A stretch of DNA of 64,000 nucleotides, taken from contig NZ_AP025018.1 in NCBI RefSeq assembly GCF_019977735.1, positions 6,080,580 to 6,144,579 of the forward strand. Reading direction: 5' to 3'. Below are positions 9,671-18,596 of this stretch, piece after piece; the stretch's first letter is position 1; each line of letters starts with the position of its first letter. A model generated the notes under the pieces. It did no database searches. It was not told the DNA's origin and saw nothing but the letters and a program-made list of their open reading frames with translations. Origin of the DNA: Calothrix sp. PCC 7716. GTDB taxonomy: Bacteria > Cyanobacteriota > Cyanobacteriia > Cyanobacteriales > Nostocaceae. The translations under genes and the position numbers were made by a program.

Positions 9671-9739
9671 TGAAATGTTGGTACTAAATGATGAGAGAAT
9701 CTTAATTTAGGTATCACGCTACTTTAACATTACTTAATC

Positions 9740-10075
9740 ATGGCTAAAATTCAATTTTCTAGAGGTGTCAATGAAGAAGTTATCCCAGATATACGTTTGA
9801 CACGCTCGCGCTCTGGTGAGAGCGGAACCGCGACGTTTATTTTTCAAAATCCAAACGCACTGGGCAGTGGCAATACCGAAGATATTACCGGGATGTACAT
9901 GATTGATGAAGAGGGTGAAATAATTACTCGCGAAGTCAAAGGCAAATTCATTAATGGAAAACCAGAAGCACTCGAAGCAGTCTACATCATGAGGTCACCT
10001 GACGAGTGGGAGCGTTTCATGCGGTTTATGGAGCGCTACGCCGAAGACAACGGGCTAGAATTTGGAAAATCTTAA
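9740..10075 (+). CDS. psb28: Photosystem II assembly protein Psb28
   Basis: A 111-aa protein that matches Psb28 along its length: [20 protein letters not shown] at the N-terminus, then [22 protein letters not shown] and a C-terminal [16 protein letters not shown]. Psb28 is a thylakoid-peripheral factor that binds the cytoplasmic face of CP47 in PSII assembly intermediates. It is full length. The stop at 10075 is followed by a TGTAGAGACGT palindrome (10088-10117) before moaB. Confidence 0.95.
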   Translation: MAKIQFSRGVNEEVIPDIRLTRSRSGESGTATFIFQNPNALGSGNTEDITGMYMIDEEGEIITREVKGKFINGKPEALEAVYIMRSPDEWERFMRFMERYAEDNGLEFGKS

Positions 10076-10087
10076 AATATACATACA

Positions 10088-10117
10088 TGTAGAGACGTCA
10101 CATGTAACGTCTCTACA
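10088..10117. repeat. TGTAGAGACGT palindrome between psb28 and moaB
   Basis: A near-perfect 30-bp palindrome: TGTAGAGACGTCACA followed by TGTAACGTCTCTACA. It is the same family as 5737-5766. Confidence 0.88.
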
Positions 10118-10130
10118 ACATGACCCTAGT

Positions 10131-10637
10131 ATGACAAATCATCCTCATCCTGACGCACCACATACAACAATAAACTGTGCCGTCATCACTGTTAGCGACA
10201 CACGCACTATCGAAACCGATAAAAGCGGGCAATTAATTCACGAATTACTCAAAGGCGCCAATAATACCGTCACCGCATACGCAATAATTAAAGACGAACC
10301 CACTTTAATTCAAACAGAAATAGAAAAATTAAAAGAACGAACGGACGTTGATGTAATTATATTAAATGGTGGAACAGGAATTTCACCGAGAGACACAACC
10401 TATGATGCAGTCGAAAAACTACTAGAGAAAACTTTACCCGGTTTTGGGGAGATATTTAGATATTTGAGTTATCAAGAAATTGGTTCACGTGCAATAGCAT
10501 CGCGTGCTACAGCTGGTACTTATCAAGGTAAGCTAATTTTTTCGGTTCCTGGTTCGAGTAATGCAGTGCGTTTAGCAATGGAAAAATTGATATTACCAGA
10601 AATTATTCATCTGGTTGGACAAATTGGCAACGGATGA
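10131..10637 (+). CDS. moaB: Molybdenum cofactor biosynthesis protein, MoaB/MogA type
   Basis: A 168-aa molybdopterin adenylyltransferase-fold protein. I start it at ATG 10131 (MTNHPHPDAPHTTINCAVIT), because the longer frame translates through the upstream palindrome. Motifs are VITVSDTR near the N-terminus, LNGGTGISPRDTT in the middle (the GGTG molybdopterin-binding loop) and PGSSNAVRLAM near the C-terminus. It acts late in Moco synthesis, activating molybdopterin for Mo insertion. Moco is used by nitrate reductase, not by nitrogenase. The 3' end overlaps the convergent HTH-like ORF by 35 bp. Confidence 0.88.
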   Translation: MTNHPHPDAPHTTINCAVITVSDTRTIETDKSGQLIHELLKGANNTVTAYAIIKDEPTLIQTEIEKLKERTDVDVIILNGGTGISPRDTTYDAVEKLLEKTLPGFGEIFRYLSYQEIGSRAIASRATAGTYQGKLIFSVPGSSNAVRLAMEKLILPEIIHLVGQIGNG

Positions 10638-11052
10638 TAAACGGATGTAACCGTACCGAAAATGTATTCTCCCGTTGCTTCGAGTTGAATTTCATTACTT
10701 GAGAGCTTAATTTCTTTCTTAATTGGTACAGGACCTCAGCCGCACGCTTGCCTTTTTTATTTTTCTTGCCGTCCACATATTCATACGCTTCGGGTGGTGG
10801 TGCCCCATTAATACGCCCACGACTATTGGAATAACCATATTCAAGCACTTCGAGTGACCGCAATTGGTCATCATTAATTTCTATCAAATCACTGAGGCGC
10901 GCGTCTTCACCAATTTTCGATAACTCTGTCAACGCTGTGACTATCTGCACTAATCGAAATTCGTGTATTGCCTGTAAATACTTGGCGTTACGCCACTCAG
11001 TAACCGTCTTACGCGACACACCTATTTTGTCAGCGAGTTCCTGCACACCCAC
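10603..11052 (-). CDS. Small helix-turn-helix protein, unknown role
   Basis: A 149-aa ORF. Residues 3-25 (VQELADKIGVSRKTVTEWRN) look like a helix-turn-helix of the XRE/MerR-like excisionase type. The rest is charged and contains a lysine-rich KKNKKGKRAAE segment. The last residues overlap the end of moaB on the opposite strand, so the C-terminus may be extended or decayed. No partner gene is obvious. A small mobile-element or plasmid regulator is possible. Confidence 0.5.
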   Translation of the reverse strand: MGVQELADKIGVSRKTVTEWRNAKYLQAIHEFRLVQIVTALTELSKIGEDARLSDLIEINDDQLRSLEVLEYGYSNSRGRINGAPPPEAYEYVDGKKNKKGKRAAEVLYQLRKKLSSQVMKFNSKQRENTFSVRLHPFIIRCQFVQPDE

Positions 11053-11384
11053 CCTATGCCTGTCCTTTGATTATTCAATCTTAAACCTCGAGATGTACTA
11101 CAATCGCTACTTCAAGTACTTTTAAGTTCGGATGACTTCGATGCAATAGCGAATGCCGCAGCCGAAAAAGTTCGTTTCACAGTTTTAGCAACCGCTTAAT
11201 TATCTGAAGAAAGTCGTGGCGCATTTCTTTATTTACGCGCTCCAGGAGCGAAGCGCGAATACGCCGTTCAAAAGCATTTTAAGTAGTTTCCAAGTGGATT
11301 AATGAATTTGTGTTAAAAACAAAAAAAGCCCCCTCAATTAAGAGAAGGCTGAAGTGTCTTGTCGAAAACTTTTTTTCATGTTTA
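11053..11384. other. Intergenic region with a short decayed coding fragment
   Basis: There is no complete gene. On the plus strand, about 11115-11200 reads as an open fragment ending DFDAIANAAAEKVRFTVLAT then stop, with no start. It looks like the tail of a lost gene related to the neighbouring HTH locus. The mraY terminator is at 11319-11352. Confidence 0.35.
11319..11352 (-). terminator. Rho-independent terminator after mraY
   Basis: Read on the minus strand: AGCCTTCTC, loop TTAAT, then GAGGGGGCT followed by a run of seven T. It lies about 33 bp past the mraY stop. Confidence 0.7.
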
Positions 11385-12485
11385 TTAAAACTTGCTGATT
11401 GCGAAACCGCACACTCCTAAAACGGCACCAATTATATAAAAGACTGCAACAACCTGCAATTCAGACCATCCAGAAAGTTCGAGATGGTGATGTAACGGCG
11501 CCATTTTGAAGAGACGTTTGCCTTTACCGTCGGGGCCTTTAGTGGCTTTGTAGTAACCAACTTGTGCCATTACAGACAAGGTTTCAACAAAGAATATGCC
11601 ACTTAAGATAAATAATGCTGCGAGACTATTTGTAAGTAATGCGACTGCTGCTAACGCACCACCCAACGCGAGGGAACCTGTGTCTCCCATAAATACGCGG
11701 GCAGGGTTGCGGTTATGTGCTAAGAAACCTAAACAGCTTCCGCTGATGCTGGCACAAAAAATCATTAATTCGGGTGAAGTTGGAGCAGTTAAGGCGCCTA
11801 AAGCGAGCATCGCAATAGCTACCGTACCTCCAGCTAAACCATCAATTCCGTCAGTTAAATTGGTTGCGTTACTTTCGGCGACTAACACAAATCCTGCGAA
11901 GGGCCAAAATAATAATCCAAGGGGTAGAGAAAAACCCAAAGGAAACGCTATACTCGTAATGCTATTCGTTTGACTATACATTAACCACAGACAAAATAGT
12001 GCTGCGAATCCAACTTGCAGCGCTAGTTTAGTCTTTGGTGAAATACCTTTATTGGACTTGCGACGAAGAATTTGCCAGTCGTCGAGCCAACCAATGAAAC
12101 CGTAGCTTAATGTTAATGCAGAAACGGCGAGGACTTGATGGTCAAAACCAGACCATACACAAGCAACAATTGCGGCAACAGGAATAAAAAATATACCGCC
12201 CATTGTTGGAGTGCCAGCTTTCTTGAGATGAGCTTGTGGCCCATCTTCACGAATCACTTGCCCAGCTTTGAGGGCAGAGAGCCAGGGTACCACCCAATAA
12301 CCGACTGCGGCAGAAATTAATGCACACAGTAGAAGTGGCATCGTTAATGATTTTGCAAGCCAAGGTAGACGACCTGCCATCACATCCAATATTAGTGCTG
12401 CCACACCCAGCCCAACACCTAGTAACGAGACTAAACCGATACCAGTAATATTCAATCCTTGGTTAGGAGATAATTTTGCGTCCAC
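11385..12485 (-). CDS. mraY: Phospho-N-acetylmuramoyl-pentapeptide transferase
   Basis: A 366-aa polytopic inner-membrane enzyme with about ten membrane segments. It transfers phospho-MurNAc-pentapeptide to undecaprenyl phosphate, making lipid I. Diagnostic motifs are KAGTPTMGG (about 89-97), the catalytic NATNLTDGIDGLAGG (about 205-219), FMGDTGSLALGG with its Asp, and MAPLHHHLELSGWSE near the C-terminus. Length and start fit the family. A terminator follows. Confidence 0.97.
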   Translation of the reverse strand: MDAKLSPNQGLNITGIGLVSLLGVGLGVAALILDVMAGRLPWLAKSLTMPLLLCALISAAVGYWVVPWLSALKAGQVIREDGPQAHLKKAGTPTMGGIFFIPVAAIVACVWSGFDHQVLAVSALTLSYGFIGWLDDWQILRRKSNKGISPKTKLALQVGFAALFCLWLMYSQTNSITSIAFPLGFSLPLGLLFWPFAGFVLVAESNATNLTDGIDGLAGGTVAIAMLALGALTAPTSPELMIFCASISGSCLGFLAHNRNPARVFMGDTGSLALGGALAAVALLTNSLAALFILSGIFFVETLSVMAQVGYYKATKGPDGKGKRLFKMAPLHHHLELSGWSELQVVAVFYIIGAVLGVCGFAISKF

Positions 12486-12602
12486 GTAAGTTTCCCTTCA
12501 CTCCACACTCTTTTTAAGATTTAGCTTAATTAATAAGCTGATTTATTAATAGGGACTATGCTTGCCACAAGTCCTCTGTCTTAAGGATACACTTGGCTTT
12601 GT

Positions 12603-12845
12603 TTACGATTCATCAATATCGACATCATCGTCCATATCGTCGTCATCGTAACCAATACCATCATCACCACCCAAAAACTCTGATATTTCTTCTTCACCAT
12701 CATCGCCAAAGTCTGGTTCTTGCTCTGCGCGAGCGATAAGGCGCCCACTAGCTTGTAACCAGTCTAAAAGTGATGTTTCTTGCTTTAATGGAATTACAGC
12801 TGCGCGTTGGTTGCGGGGAGCTTCACGTAATGGAGAATTAAGCAT
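12603..12845 (-). CDS. DUF3134-type acidic cyanobacterial protein
   Basis: An 80-aa protein with a basic N-terminal third (LREAPRNQRAAVIPLKQ), a SLLDWLQASGRLIARAEQ helix, and a very acidic tail of Asp/Glu from about residue 45. This matches the small cyanobacterial DUF3134 family as I remember it. Function is unknown. It sits 117 bp upstream of mraY on the same strand. Confidence 0.75.
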   Translation of the reverse strand: MLNSPLREAPRNQRAAVIPLKQETSLLDWLQASGRLIARAEQEPDFGDDGEEEISEFLGGDDGIGYDDDDMDDDVDIDES

Positions 12846-13081
12846 ATCGACAAAGACACAAAATAAGTAACGTAGCTGGACAATAAGAGTCTATCACTTG
12901 ATACAAGAGATTTTAGTTATTCATTCAACTCTTTTCCAAGAAAATCCGTCAAAAAAATTATTATTTAATATCCGTAGGAAAATCTTGGTGAAATATCGAG
13001 TTTTTAGTATGGCGGTACACATTGGGGCTTTTTTCTTTTCAATAATGACTATTTACTGACCTGCATTTGAGGTAAAAAACG

Positions 13082-13666
13082 ATGCTAGTAAAAACTCAAC
13101 TTCTAAACGTTATTGCGTCCACAAATCGAGGTTTATTAGCGACCGAACTAGACAAACAAGCAATTTTAGCTGCGGTTGCGAATCTAGAAGACCAGAACCC
13201 AACACCGCGTCCACTTGAAGCAAGTGAAATGCTTGATGGCGATTGGCGACTACTATACACCACAAGTAAGGGATTGTTAAACATTGATCGGCTACCTTTA
13301 TATAAATTAGGTCAAATATATCAATGTATCCGCGTCAACACTAACAGTGTATACAACATAGCATCAGTTTACGGATTGCCATACTTAGAAGGAATTATCA
13401 GTGTAGTCGCAACATTTCAACCGGTTTCAATAGCGCGCGTCCAAGTCAAATTCGAGCGTTCGATACTTGGATTAAGTCGTTTAATCGGCTTTAAGTCTCC
13501 TTCATCGTATATCCAACAAATCGAGAGTGGTAAAAAGTTTACCGCTATTGACTTCCCAATTAACAGCACCAACCAACAAGGATGGCTCGATATTACTTAT
13601 ATAGACAACGATTTACGGATTGGTCGTGGTAACGAGGGTAGTGTGTTTGTTTTGACTAGGGCATAG
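13082..13666 (+). CDS. PAP/fibrillin family protein
   Basis: A 194-aa protein of the plastid-lipid-associated protein/fibrillin family, a lipocalin-like fold thought to bind lipids at thylakoids or plastoglobule-like bodies. Supporting features are the helical N-terminus (LLNVIASTNRGLLAT), the family core DGDWRLLYTTSKGLLNIDRLP (about residues 51-71) and the C-terminal DITYIDNDLRIGRGNEGSVFVLTR. Length is typical for cyanobacterial members. It starts at ATG 13082. Confidence 0.88.
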   Translation: MLVKTQLLNVIASTNRGLLATELDKQAILAAVANLEDQNPTPRPLEASEMLDGDWRLLYTTSKGLLNIDRLPLYKLGQIYQCIRVNTNSVYNIASVYGLPYLEGIISVVATFQPVSIARVQVKFERSILGLSRLIGFKSPSSYIQQIESGKKFTAIDFPINSTNQQGWLDITYIDNDLRIGRGNEGSVFVLTRA

Positions 13667-13887
13667 ATACTCCTAAATATTTTTTCCTTTGTGACCAAAA
13701 AAGTTATTCGATAACGAGCGCATTGTCAAGGAGGAGGACACACCTTTTTTGAAATTGCCTGCTTTGTATCTTCTCAACAGGCATTTTTTCAAATAACTTA
13801 ACAATGTAACAATGCGTCCCTTGCTAGTTGTAAAGTGTAGACATCAGACCCTGATATTTGACAATTCATAATCAAAGGGAAAAACTT

Positions 13888-14106
13888 ATGGTTCAACGTG
13901 GTTCTAAAGTGCGTATTCTTCGCCCCGAGTCCTACTGGTACCAAGATGTAGGAACCGTAGCGTCAATTGACCAAAGCGGTATTAAATATCCCGTTATCGT
14001 TCGTTTTGATAAAGTTAACTACGCTGGTATCAACACGAATAACTTTGCTACTGATGAGTTGATCGAGACAGAGGCGCCTAAAGCCAAGCCCAAGGCAACC
14101 GCTTAA
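13888..14106 (+). CDS. psaE: Photosystem I subunit IV, PsaE
   Basis: A 72-aa stromal-side PSI subunit that supports ferredoxin docking and cyclic electron flow. The sequence [20 protein letters not shown] and the SH3-like [20 protein letters not shown] are diagnostic. I use ATG 13888 rather than the in-frame ATG 30 bases upstream: the family starts MVQRGSK and an AAAGGG ribosome-binding sequence sits before it. The C-terminal [11 protein letters not shown] tail is normal. A terminator follows. Confidence 0.96.
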   Translation: MVQRGSKVRILRPESYWYQDVGTVASIDQSGIKYPVIVRFDKVNYAGINTNNFATDELIETEAPKAKPKATA

Positions 14107-14153
14107 ACGTCTAAATAACTCAGTACGATTGTGAGATAATTTACGCGCCCTAA

Positions 14154-14226
14154 ATGGGGAGATAAAGATGATGTAGAAGAGTTCCCTCGGCTTTTCCCGT
14201 CTTCAAGTCTCCCCATTAATTTTTTT
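14154..14226 (+). terminator. Terminator-like hairpin after psaE
   Basis: ATGGGGAGA (14154-14162) pairs with TCTCCCCAT (14208-14216), with a further imperfect hairpin inside the loop, and is followed by a T-rich run. Confidence 0.65.
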
Positions 14227-14268
14227 ACTAGATTAAATTTAATACTCGTTTATTCCTTCCCGATAACA

Positions 14269-15111
14269 ATGCCAGAATTACCAGAAGTTGAGACAGTCCG
14301 ACGCGGTTTAAATCAATTGACCTTAAATCAAAAAATTATTGGTGGAGATGTACTATTACATCGTACCGTTGCTCATCCTGATTCAGTTGAAAAATTTATA
14401 GAAGGTATAAGCAAAACGAATATTACAATATGGCGCCGTTATGGAAAATATCTCCTAGCGAATTTATCTCCTGTATCTTCCCCCTCATACCTGGGAGTGC
14501 ATTTACGAATGACGGGTCAATTATTATGGTTAAATCGCGATACCGCGTTGCACAAACATACGCGGGTGCGGATATTTTTTGAAAACGACTATGAGTTGCG
14601 CTTTGTAGACCAGCGTACTTTTGGTCAAATGTGGTGGGTAGAACCTGAAGTTAAAGTTGAAAAGGTAATTACAGGTTTGGCAAAGCTTGCTGCTGACCCT
14701 TTCTCACCTGAATTTACAGTGGCGTACTTGGCTGGTAAACTCAAAAATAGTCGGCGCCCGATAAAAACTGCATTACTCGACCAATCAATAATCGCAGGAC
14801 TGGGAAATATTTACGCCGATGAAGCATTATTTTTGAGTGGCATTCGTCCAGAAACACTGTGTACTGATTTAAAACTCGCACAAATCGAAAAATTGCACCC
14901 AGCTATTATTCAGGTTTTAACAAAAAGTATCGAAGCTGGTGGTACAACTTTTAGTAATTTCTTAAATGTCGCGGGTGTTAACGGAAACTACGGTGGTGAA
15001 GCATGGGTTTATAATCGTGCAGCACAACCATGTAAAGTATGCGCTACTCCTATTCAACGAACTCGTTTAGCAGGACGCTCCAGCCATTTTTGTACCGAAT
15101 GCCAAAAATAA
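14269..15111 (+). CDS. mutM: Formamidopyrimidine-DNA glycosylase
   Basis: A 280-aa base-excision repair enzyme that removes 8-oxoguanine and FaPy lesions and cleaves the strand. The catalytic N-terminal PELPEVETVRRGL has Pro2 and Glu3. GLGNIYADEALF carries the helix-two-turn-helix (about 178-189). The C-terminal zinc finger is CKVCATPIQRTRLAGRSSHF then CTEC. The length of the family is preserved. It is the last gene before a 520-bp repeat-containing spacer. Confidence 0.97.
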   Translation: MPELPEVETVRRGLNQLTLNQKIIGGDVLLHRTVAHPDSVEKFIEGISKTNITIWRRYGKYLLANLSPVSSPSYLGVHLRMTGQLLWLNRDTALHKHTRVRIFFENDYELRFVDQRTFGQMWWVEPEVKVEKVITGLAKLAADPFSPEFTVAYLAGKLKNSRRPIKTALLDQSIIAGLGNIYADEALFLSGIRPETLCTDLKLAQIEKLHPAIIQVLTKSIEAGGTTFSNFLNVAGVNGNYGGEAWVYNRAAQPCKVCATPIQRTRLAGRSSHFCTECQK

Positions 15112-15634
15112 CCTCTTGTAGCACAGGCATCCCTGCCTGTGCAGTGATTATTTTTACCACAGAGACTATTAGGACATAGAGAAGAGAGATTGGCGCCATA
15201 GTAGTTCGTGTCATAAGTTTCGGTGTATAAGAGGATTGAACCACATTCCTGAGCGAGAATTTCCCGCTTTCTTAGACACAAAGTACACAAAGTAAGAGAT
15301 AAGAAAGAAAATTTAAGAGCAGGCGCCTACTCCCCAAAATTAATGACACGAACTAATAATACGGTGTATGTAACTGTATAAAAATTTTACTCATTATATA
15401 AATTCATCCTGTATAAGAGCGGCTATTTTGCGTTAACGCAGTTTGCCCGGAGGGCGAATAACACGTAATTTCAATAAAAAATAGCAATAATATTTACAAA
15501 ACAATGAATTTAAAACTTCTCTTACTCCCCCTCTGTGCCCTCTATGTCTCTGTGGTAAGAAAACTACATTCCTACTACACTAGGCGCAAGTTACAATCCT
15601 TAATGGAATACTGTACGCGCTTATAGGAACTATC
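15112..15634. other. Intergenic region with degenerate repeats upstream of ndhO
   Basis: No gene is supported. It begins with an inverted repeat (ACAGGCATCCCTGCCTGTGC, about 15124-15143). Related inverted segments (ACCACAGAGACTATTAGGAC and its complement-like counterpart near 15545) flank the middle, like common cyanobacterial intergenic palindromes. The ndhO promoter should lie near the right end. Confidence 0.5.
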
Positions 15635-15850
15635 ATGGCAGTCAAAAGAGGAGATATGGTTCGCGTTGTTCGCGATAAGCTTGAAAACAGCCTTGAAGCA
15701 CAAGCTAGCGATACTCGTTTCCCTTCCTATCTGTTTGATAGTGAAGGTGAAATCGTTGATATCAAGGGTGATTATGCTTTTGTTAAGTTTGGAAAAGTCC
15801 CTACACCAAATATTTGGTTGCGTCTAGAGCAACTTGAAGCTTTTAAATAG
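15635..15850 (+). CDS. ndhO: NAD(P)H-quinone oxidoreductase subunit O
   Basis: A 71-aa protein matching NdhO, the small oxygenic-photosynthesis-specific subunit on the stromal/cytoplasmic arm of NDH-1: [40 protein letters not shown] and [16 protein letters not shown]. It is full length. Immediately after the stop comes an STRR tract, and then the convergent glycosyltransferase gene. Confidence 0.95.
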   Translation: MAVKRGDMVRVVRDKLENSLEAQASDTRFPSYLFDSEGEIVDIKGDYAFVKFGKVPTPNIWLRLEQLEAFK

Positions 15851-15853
15851 TTA

Positions 15854-15905
15854 TGAGTGCTGAGTGCTGAGTGCTGAGTGCTGAGTGCTGAGTGCTGAGT
15901 GTTGA
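15854..15905. repeat. STRR tract, GAGTGCT units
   Basis: Seven consecutive GAGTGCT/GAGTGTT units lie between the convergent ndhO and glycosyltransferase genes. They are the same unit as the cobD insertion. Confidence 0.95.
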
Positions 15906-15951
15906 ATTTTAACTCCGCGCCTCCGCGCCTCCGCTCCTCAGCACTTTTAAC

Positions 15952-17139
15952 TTACCAACTGATTTGCTGTCTTTCTTTGACTACCCTTATGTAAACGTCT
16001 TGGGTAGAAAGTGCAAGTTTAGCCCAATTAAAGCGGCGCCCTAAATCTTCGTAGGCATTATCTACTAACCATTTTCGATAGCCTGGATTTTTTAAGACTT
16101 CTAAAATACCCCAAGCTAGAGAGTCAGGAATATTTGTGTAAGTGACAATACCTGTTTTTGTGTGTTGAACTACTTCTGGTAATCCACCTGTATCTGATAC
16201 TACAACTGGAACACGCGAAGCAAAGCTCTCTAATGCAACAATACCAAAGGGTTCATATAAACTAGGAAATACGGCGCAGTCGGCGACTGTTTGAAATTTA
16301 TCTAAGTAATCATCTGACATAAATCCTGTGAAATAGCATTTATGCCAAATACCTAAATCCCAAGCTTGTTTTTTGAGACTATCGCTATTTCCACCACCAA
16401 TAATTACAAATTTGACGTTTCCCCCCATTTCGGCGAGAACTTTAGGCGCCGCATTTAGTAATACAGATACACCCTTTTCATAGGTCATGCGACCAACGTA
16501 GTAAACGATTTTCTCTCCATCCTCTGCAAAGAAACGACGAAAATCTTGTGCGTGAAAGTCTTGATGATGAACTTTCTTCTCTGGACGTATGCCGTTGTAA
16601 ATTACATCTATTTTATCCCACGGACTATGTAGCGCGCGTTCAACTTCACGTCGCATGTAGTCGCTGCAAACAATTATTCGCCATGCGTTGAAAGCTAATA
16701 ACTCTTCTTTACCGTTAATATAATGCTGGATATCTGTGTGAATGCCATTATGGCGCCCACACTCGGTAGCGTGAATAGTGACAACGAGGGGCACTTTGAA
16801 ACTGTGTTTGAGTGCAATAGCTGCATCTCCAACCAGCCAGTCATGAGCGTGGATTAAATCAAATTTACCTTCAAGAGCCATGAGTTTACCACCATGTAGC
16901 CCCATGCTCTGGTTCATATTAACTACCCAATGGAAAAAATCATTTCCAGGCGCCACAGGTACACGATGAACTTGAATACCCTCAACAATTTCGTATAAGG
17001 GAGCATTGCCAAACTCAGGAGTCATTAAGTATATTTGATGTCCCAACTTTACCAACTCCGGATAAAGTTCACCAACATGACGCGCAATACCCCCAACTAT
17101 GCGCGGTGGAAACTCCCAACTTAACACCAATATTTTCAT
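15952..17139 (-). CDS. Family 4 glycosyltransferase
   Basis: A 395-aa GT-B retaining glycosyltransferase, similar to bacterial glycogen synthase-like and sucrose-synthase-like GT4 enzymes. The N-terminal KILVLSWEFPPRIVGGIARH has the GG donor loop. HDWLVGDAA lies at about 98-106. The C-terminal Rossmann domain has VYYVGRMTYEKGV and the EX7E motif in EPFGIVALESFASRVPVV (about 305-322). Donor and acceptor cannot be told from sequence. It is a single gene, transcribed leftwards and convergent with ndhO. Confidence 0.88.
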   Translation of the reverse strand: MKILVLSWEFPPRIVGGIARHVGELYPELVKLGHQIYLMTPEFGNAPLYEIVEGIQVHRVPVAPGNDFFHWVVNMNQSMGLHGGKLMALEGKFDLIHAHDWLVGDAAIALKHSFKVPLVVTIHATECGRHNGIHTDIQHYINGKEELLAFNAWRIIVCSDYMRREVERALHSPWDKIDVIYNGIRPEKKVHHQDFHAQDFRRFFAEDGEKIVYYVGRMTYEKGVSVLLNAAPKVLAEMGGNVKFVIIGGGNSDSLKKQAWDLGIWHKCYFTGFMSDDYLDKFQTVADCAVFPSLYEPFGIVALESFASRVPVVVSDTGGLPEVVQHTKTGIVTYTNIPDSLAWGILEVLKNPGYRKWLVDNAYEDLGRRFNWAKLALSTQDVYIRVVKERQQISW

Positions 17140-17364
17140 ATGCTTTCACCCCTAGCCCTTTTAAAATCCCTAATATACGAACTTGCTTTGTTTCGACGAG
17201 TTTGACAATAACAATGGCTAAGTTTAGCAATTTTTTTACAATTTCTTTATACTTCTTTTGAATAAAGGCTTAGTAAGAAGGCGCCAGCAGTCGTAGGCAA
17301 GGCAAAATAATGTATTTACTTGACAGTTCATACCAGGTCTTGTAAAAGCACAGCCTTATAAGCG

Positions 17365-17625
17365 TTAATGATTATCATTATTATCATTGTGATTCATTAA
17401 GTTATCTTTATTACCTTTGTTATTGCTTAAGTTGTCGTTCCCGTTATTGTTGCCGTTATTACTAAAGTTCTCGCTGTTATTGCCGCTATTATTGCCATTG
17501 TTACTAAAGTTGTCGTTAAAGTTCAAATTTACATACACATTAAGTTGAATTAGGCTGCCTTTAGAACCAGAAAGCAAATATCCGAGTATTAACCCTAGAA
17601 GCAAAAATAGTACATTTAAATTCAT
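17365..17625 (-). CDS. Small Asn-rich protein with N-terminal membrane segment
   Basis: An 86-aa ORF with a hydrophobic N-terminus (residues 4-19, FLLLGLILGYLLSG), then a low-complexity N/D/G tail of NNGNN repeats ending in NHNDNNDNH. It could be a small secreted or membrane-anchored protein. The repeat-rich DNA could also keep a frame open by chance. I do not recognise it. Confidence 0.4.
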   Translation of the reverse strand: MNLNVLFLLLGLILGYLLSGSKGSLIQLNVYVNLNFNDNFSNNGNNSGNNSENFSNNGNNNGNDNLSNNKGNKDNLMNHNDNNDNH

Positions 17626-18596
17626 ACAATGAGATAGTGACGCTATTACCTGTTAAGTTAGCGTTTGGGCAAATCTAAACTGTTCGTGAATATAATTTTT
17701 GAATTTAATGGCTAACTTTTCTTGTGGGGTGGGCAACAGTTCAATGCAAACAAAAATTTATCTTGTCAACAACTATTATCAATTATCTGATTGGTATTTC
17801 TGGGCAAAATCCTTACTGTGACATGCAATCGCAATATAACTACACATTAAATATTAAAATGTTAAGAAAATATAAACTATATTTTTTTGCAGAAAATAAA
17901 TGATATGTTGGTTACATAAACAAATGAGTGTGAAAGTGTAGAGCGACTCTTTACGCCTAAAAACTCTAGCTCGAGGCAATTGCATCCTTAGTATATAGAC
18001 TCCTGACGAGTATAATACACTCAGTTTACGAAAGTTAAAAATAGGCTTCATATCCTTACGGCGTAAGCCTTACAGGTGAGTACAACAATACATATCCCAT
18101 ATACCATAAATACTCGTAGCTTCACCCGGAAATACTAGCACCTCTTCCCGGAAAAAAATTTTAAAAATCTCTTAAGCATTGATGTATATAAGTTTTGAGA
18201 TTTGAGTACAAAACTTAATAAATCCAATAACTCTTATCCAGAAGACATATTCCCCCTCATTAAAGGTGGCTGATATAAAACTTATATCGCCAATCACAAA
18301 GAGCGCCACCAAGCAATCGAACTTAATAAATAAATTTGGTTAAGTGGCAGGCGCCCCAAGTGAGTGGAGGGATGAGATAGCACCATGCCCCTGTGGACTG
18401 GAAGTCGCGGCTGAACACAACATAACTATAATTCACCCGCAAAGTACGCGCGTTGACACACACCGACGCCCATTACAAGGGTTTACAACCTGAAGAAGAA
18501 ACTTACCCACCTTTGGGTACTAGCTTCAACAGGATAATGTGAGCTTCAGACGCGACTTCTTTTATTTTGTTTCATCTCCTTTGAAGGCGCCGACCT
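17626..18596. promoter_or_regulatory. Long nifB upstream region
   Basis: I find no credible gene in these 970 bp. The position identifies it as the nifB promoter and leader, expected to be heterocyst-specific. A small hairpin TACCCA-CCTT-TGGGTA lies at 18504-18519, about 80 bases before the nifB start. No NtcA or CnfR site can be assigned confidently by eye. Confidence 0.5.

Noticed and set aside
15112-15634. A tRNA or small RNA gene upstream of ndhO
   Set aside because: No cloverleaf or conserved TTC-type loop could be drawn; the pairings seen belong to intergenic repeats.
17370-17395. Fur/Zur box formed by GATTATCATTATTATCATTG
   Set aside because: It lies inside the Asn/Asp-rich coding repeats of the small ORF, which produce such ATTATC strings by composition.
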